Made by a program: the position numbers and the translations under genes. 34,346 bases of DNA, taken from the NCBI GenBank assembly GCA_001970855.1, contig LSSN01001119.1, forward strand, positions 1 to 34,346, in the 5' to 3' direction. Below the pieces are notes generated by a model. It did no database searches, had not been told where the DNA came from, and saw nothing but the letters and a program-made list of their open reading frames with translations. Source of the stretch: Smittium culicis. Lineage: Eukaryota > Kickxellomycota > Harpellomycetes > Harpellales > Legeriomycetaceae. Shown piece by piece: positions 32,244 through 34,346 of the stretch. Positions within the stretch are counted from its first letter, which is position 1. Each line of letters starts with the position of its first letter.

Positions 32244-33398
32244 ATGATTGCCTTTTTGGTACTTTTTTTTTCGAGTGTACTTTTGGCATCTTCACAAAGC
32301 GTAGTTTACGAAACTGTTTATGCCTGTAGCCCGGTATCACCTCCAGCATCTGTCCTAGGTTCTTCATTGCCGGCTACATTAATAACATATAGCTCGGACG
32401 AACCTGCTACAACAGATGTTGAAGAATGTGGAGAAAATTGTATCGCCAGCGTTTCTGATTATTCATACCCATGCACAGACGCCACTTGTTATACTGACAG
32501 CAGTGTTTCTGATGATAGCGTTCAAGAATGCACTGACGACTCTTGCTACACGGATGATTACGTTTCTGCCGATAGTGTAGACGAATGTACTGATGATTCT
32601 TGCTATATCGACGAATCAGTTTCTGCTGACAGTGTAGAAGAATGTACTGACGATTCTTGTTATGATGATAATGTTTCAGAAGACAGCGTTCCAAATTATT
32701 CAGAATCGACACCAATCTATATAGAAACTGTCACATACCAACAAACTGAAACAGATACTGTAACATACCAACAAACTGTTACCTATCAGCAAACTGAAAC
32801 AGATACTTTCACGGAAGACGAATATGTTTCTGCAGATTCTGTAAGTGACGCCTGTACAGATGACGAATATGTTTCTGCCGATTCTGTAAGTGATACTTGT
32901 ACGGATGACGAATATGTTTCTGCCGATTCTGTAAGTGACACCTGTACAGATGACGAATATGTTTCTGCCGATTCTGTAAGCGACACCTGTACAGATGATG
33001 GATATGCGTCTGTAGATTCTGTAAGCGACACCTGTACAGATGATGGATACGTGTCTGCCGATTCTGTAAGCGACACCTGTACAGATGATGGATACGTGTC
33101 TGCAGATTCTGTAAGCGAAACTTGCACGGATGATGGTTATGTTTCTGCCGATTCTGTAGATGATACATGCACAGATTCGTCAGCTACAATTCAAAATTAT
33201 AATCCCGAATCAACAGGATACATTCCTTTTGCACTTCAAAACAATTCAATCGTTAATCAAGTAGATGCAGATATAAACTCGACTGCTAGCTGTGATCCAA
33301 GTGATATTGGGGATGATGGATCATGTACACCTTCTGTAGATGATAGCGGTGACACTGATAGTGATTATGGTAGTGATGATGGAGAGGATAACAGTTAA
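32244..33398 (+). CDS. Secreted acidic Cys-containing repeat protein
   Basis: 384 residues, unknown function. Residues 1-18 are a signal peptide (MIAFLVLFFSSVLLASSQ) with cleavage likely near ASSQS. The first part is Ser/Thr-rich (20-60). Residues 77-150 hold four units of about 19 residues with two Cys each, CTDDSCY then a VSADSV core. Residues 162-188 hold TVTYQQ repeats. Residues 193-312 are eight 15-residue units, EYVSADSVSDTCTDD, each with one Cys. The tail is rich in Asp, Ser and Gly and ends EDNS. There is no hydrophobic C-terminus, so no GPI anchor, and no membrane segment after the signal. The protein is very acidic with almost no Lys or Arg. It may be a cell-wall or extracellular protein; disulfide linking and metal binding are possible but unproven. 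AATAAA overlaps the stop (33398-33403). A LINE begins about 360 bases downstream. Confidence 0.85.
   Translation: MIAFLVLFFSSVLLASSQSVVYETVYACSPVSPPASVLGSSLPATLITYSSDEPATTDVEECGENCIASVSDYSYPCTDATCYTDSSVSDDSVQECTDDSCYTDDYVSADSVDECTDDSCYIDESVSADSVEECTDDSCYDDNVSEDSVPNYSESTPIYIETVTYQQTETDTVTYQQTVTYQQTETDTFTEDEYVSADSVSDACTDDEYVSADSVSDTCTDDEYVSADSVSDTCTDDEYVSADSVSDTCTDDGYASVDSVSDTCTDDGYVSADSVSDTCTDDGYVSADSVSETCTDDGYVSADSVDDTCTDSSATIQNYNPESTGYIPFALQNNSIVNQVDADINSTASCDPSDIGDDGSCTPSVDDSGDTDSDYGSDDGEDNS
32472..32693 (+). repeat. Older two-Cys coding repeat, four units
   Basis: Codes for residues 77-150: CTDATCYTD..., CTDDSCYTDDYVSADSVDE, CTDDSCYIDESVSADSVEE and a shorter last unit. A degenerate earlier unit (ECGENC, residues 61-66) may precede them. 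The units differ from each other more than the downstream ones. Confidence 0.75.
32820..33179 (+). repeat. 45-bp in-frame coding repeat, eight units
   Basis: Eight units of 45 bases encode residues 193-312. Units 1-4 begin GAATATGT and units 5-8 GGATA or GGTTA (Glu to Gly), so two blocks can be seen. High DNA similarity between neighbours suggests recent expansion or homogenisation. Confidence 0.95.
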
Positions 33399-33403
33399 AT
33401 AAA

Positions 33404-33759
33404 CTAAAGCTTATAAAAAAGTTTTATCTTTAGTTTTTAATCAAAATAAACATTTCACTTGCAAAATAAAATTCCTTAAACATTATAGCTATATTTTTAT
33501 TGGAAAATTTTAAACTATATAGCGGGAAATTACTTTTGAGGCTAAAATTTATGGTATTTACACGATTGAGTATTACTTTTCTTATTCTAAATAAGATTAT
33601 TGTTTTTTAATCCCGTTTGAATTGTATAATCTAACATTAAATACTCTTTTTAGCATTATGAATCTCTAAATAACCTCTCTTTGAAAAGTTTTTCTTGGGC
33701 GAGCCAATAGGATTAGAGAATCTATAAATTTTTATTTTAATATTCACTTTTTTTACGCC
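33404..33759. other. 3' flank of the secreted protein gene
   Basis: AT-rich spacer between the polyadenylation signal and the second LINE copy. No feature seen. Confidence 0.4.
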
Positions 33760-34346
33760 CATACAAATAAAATTGACTATAACCATCGAACGCGTAGTCT
33801 ATCGACTTTAACTTATTAATTCAACTTTGTTGGACTTGCCAAGAGCTACATTTTAGTATAAGTTTGGTCTCTGTAGACAAAGTTTAACTATTGCAAGTAA
33901 ATTGTAAGTGCCCAAGTTTGGTGCACGGTTTTAATTAGCCAAATCGAGAAAAAAAAAGTACGCAAATCGCCGAATTTAACGAATTTGATTATTTCGACTA
34001 ATTTGCGACACAAAAAAAAGCCTACACAAAAAAAATAAAAAATAAAAAAGCAAAGCAAAAAAAACACCCCAATTTACTCAAGTATGGTCATTAAAAAGCC
34101 CGTAAAACGTGCTAGATCACTGTTTGGTGATATCGTTAAGGGGGATGACCCTGAATACGCTAATAAAGTTGAATTAACCAGCAAAAACGTTAATTCCACT
34201 AGTTTAATCGATAAATCCAAGTCGGATACCCAATATTTAAATCAAAAAGCTCCAAAAAAAATACAAATCCAACAAAATCAACAAAAAAACGGTAAACTTA
34301 ATAAAAAAAAAACTAAGATTCTGCCAAAGCTGGACATGACCCAGTA
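33760..34346 (+). mobile_element. LINE copy 2, 5' end, cut by the window edge
   Basis: From about 33760 the sequence aligns with 8400 onward of copy 1: TTACGCC, then CAAGAGCTACA, then CCAAGTTTGG (33913-33922, copy 1 8550-8559), then TTTTAATTAG, then an A-tract block and the ORF1 start. The 5' boundary is approximate; one monomer is recognisable here against two in copy 1. Confidence 0.75.
34084..34346 (+). CDS. LINE ORF1, N-terminal part, open to the window end
   Basis: Starts at ATG 34084 and stays open for 87 codons to the edge. Its first 22 residues (MVIKKPVKRARSLFGDIVKG...) match copy 1 (IVIRKPIKRSRMLFSDAVKS) with mostly third-base or conservative differences. After that comes a lysine-, glutamine- and asparagine-rich, probably disordered basic stretch, as expected of the N-terminus of an RNA-binding ORF1 protein. 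No stop or frameshift is seen, unlike copy 1, so this copy may be younger or intact; the rest is outside the window. Confidence 0.65.
   Translation, partial: MVIKKPVKRARSLFGDIVKGDDPEYANKVELTSKNVNSTSLIDKSKSDTQYLNQKAPKKIQIQQNQQKNGKLNKKKTKILPKLDMTQ

Noticed and set aside
32407..33168. Long minus-strand open frames opposite the secreted protein
   Set aside because: They arise because the 45-bp repeat is a multiple of three and lacks stops in those frames. They have no signal, motif or promoter.
32820..33179. CRISPR-like array
   Set aside because: The units are contiguous 45-bp coding repeats without spacers, in frame with a signal-peptide protein.

Overview
The window looks like nuclear DNA of an AT-rich, intron-poor fungus, probably yeast-like; I cannot place it more precisely. 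Reasons: two housekeeping genes of eukaryotic type (a cytosolic-type aspartate aminotransferase and a fructose-1,6-bisphosphatase), a fungal-style short intron (GTAAGT ... CTAAT ... TAG), TATA boxes with long A/T tracts, and eukaryotic transposons (an APE-type LINE, a Ty1/copia relic and TTAA-flanked MITEs). I see no bacterial operons, Shine-Dalgarno sites, tRNA or rRNA genes.

Layout. 1-8.1 kb is AT-rich and almost gene-free. It holds one promoter-like block with a possible 35-residue microprotein (1769-2028), tandem repeats, a decayed coding-like triplicate (3107-3360), a decayed Ty1/copia RT/RNase H relic on the minus strand (about 4260-4965), a 147-bp TA-flanked foldback element and two TTAA MITEs. 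8.1-14.1 kb is a near-complete but dead LINE: tandem 5' monomers, ORF1 with a CCHC knuckle, ORF2 with APE endonuclease, reverse transcriptase and a C-terminal CCHC finger, then a 3' hairpin and A tail. 14.1-21 kb is an extremely AT-rich desert with a 5'-truncated 3' end of the same LINE and a diverged direct-repeat pair. 22.7-25.7 kb is the gene island: aspartate aminotransferase (+) converging on fructose-1,6-bisphosphatase (-), with one MITE between their 3' ends. 25.7-32.1 kb holds regulatory-looking DNA, a possible decayed minus-strand gene and three more MITEs. 32.2-33.4 kb encodes a secreted, acidic, Cys-containing repeat protein. From about 33.76 kb to the end is the 5' end of a second LINE copy whose ORF1 is still open.

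How it fits together. The two enzymes belong to central metabolism: aspartate/oxaloacetate interconversion and the committed gluconeogenic step. Both may be needed on non-sugar carbon, but nothing here proves co-regulation. The most striking points are: (1) the aminotransferase has no ATG in the genome, its start codon being made only when an intron is removed (A|TG); (2) seven copies of a roughly 190-bp piggyBac-like MITE family with TTAA flanks and CCCTTT termini; (3) two generations of tandem repeats in the secreted protein; (4) a LINE family with tandem 5' monomers and a perfect 12-bp hairpin covering the ORF2 stop codon.
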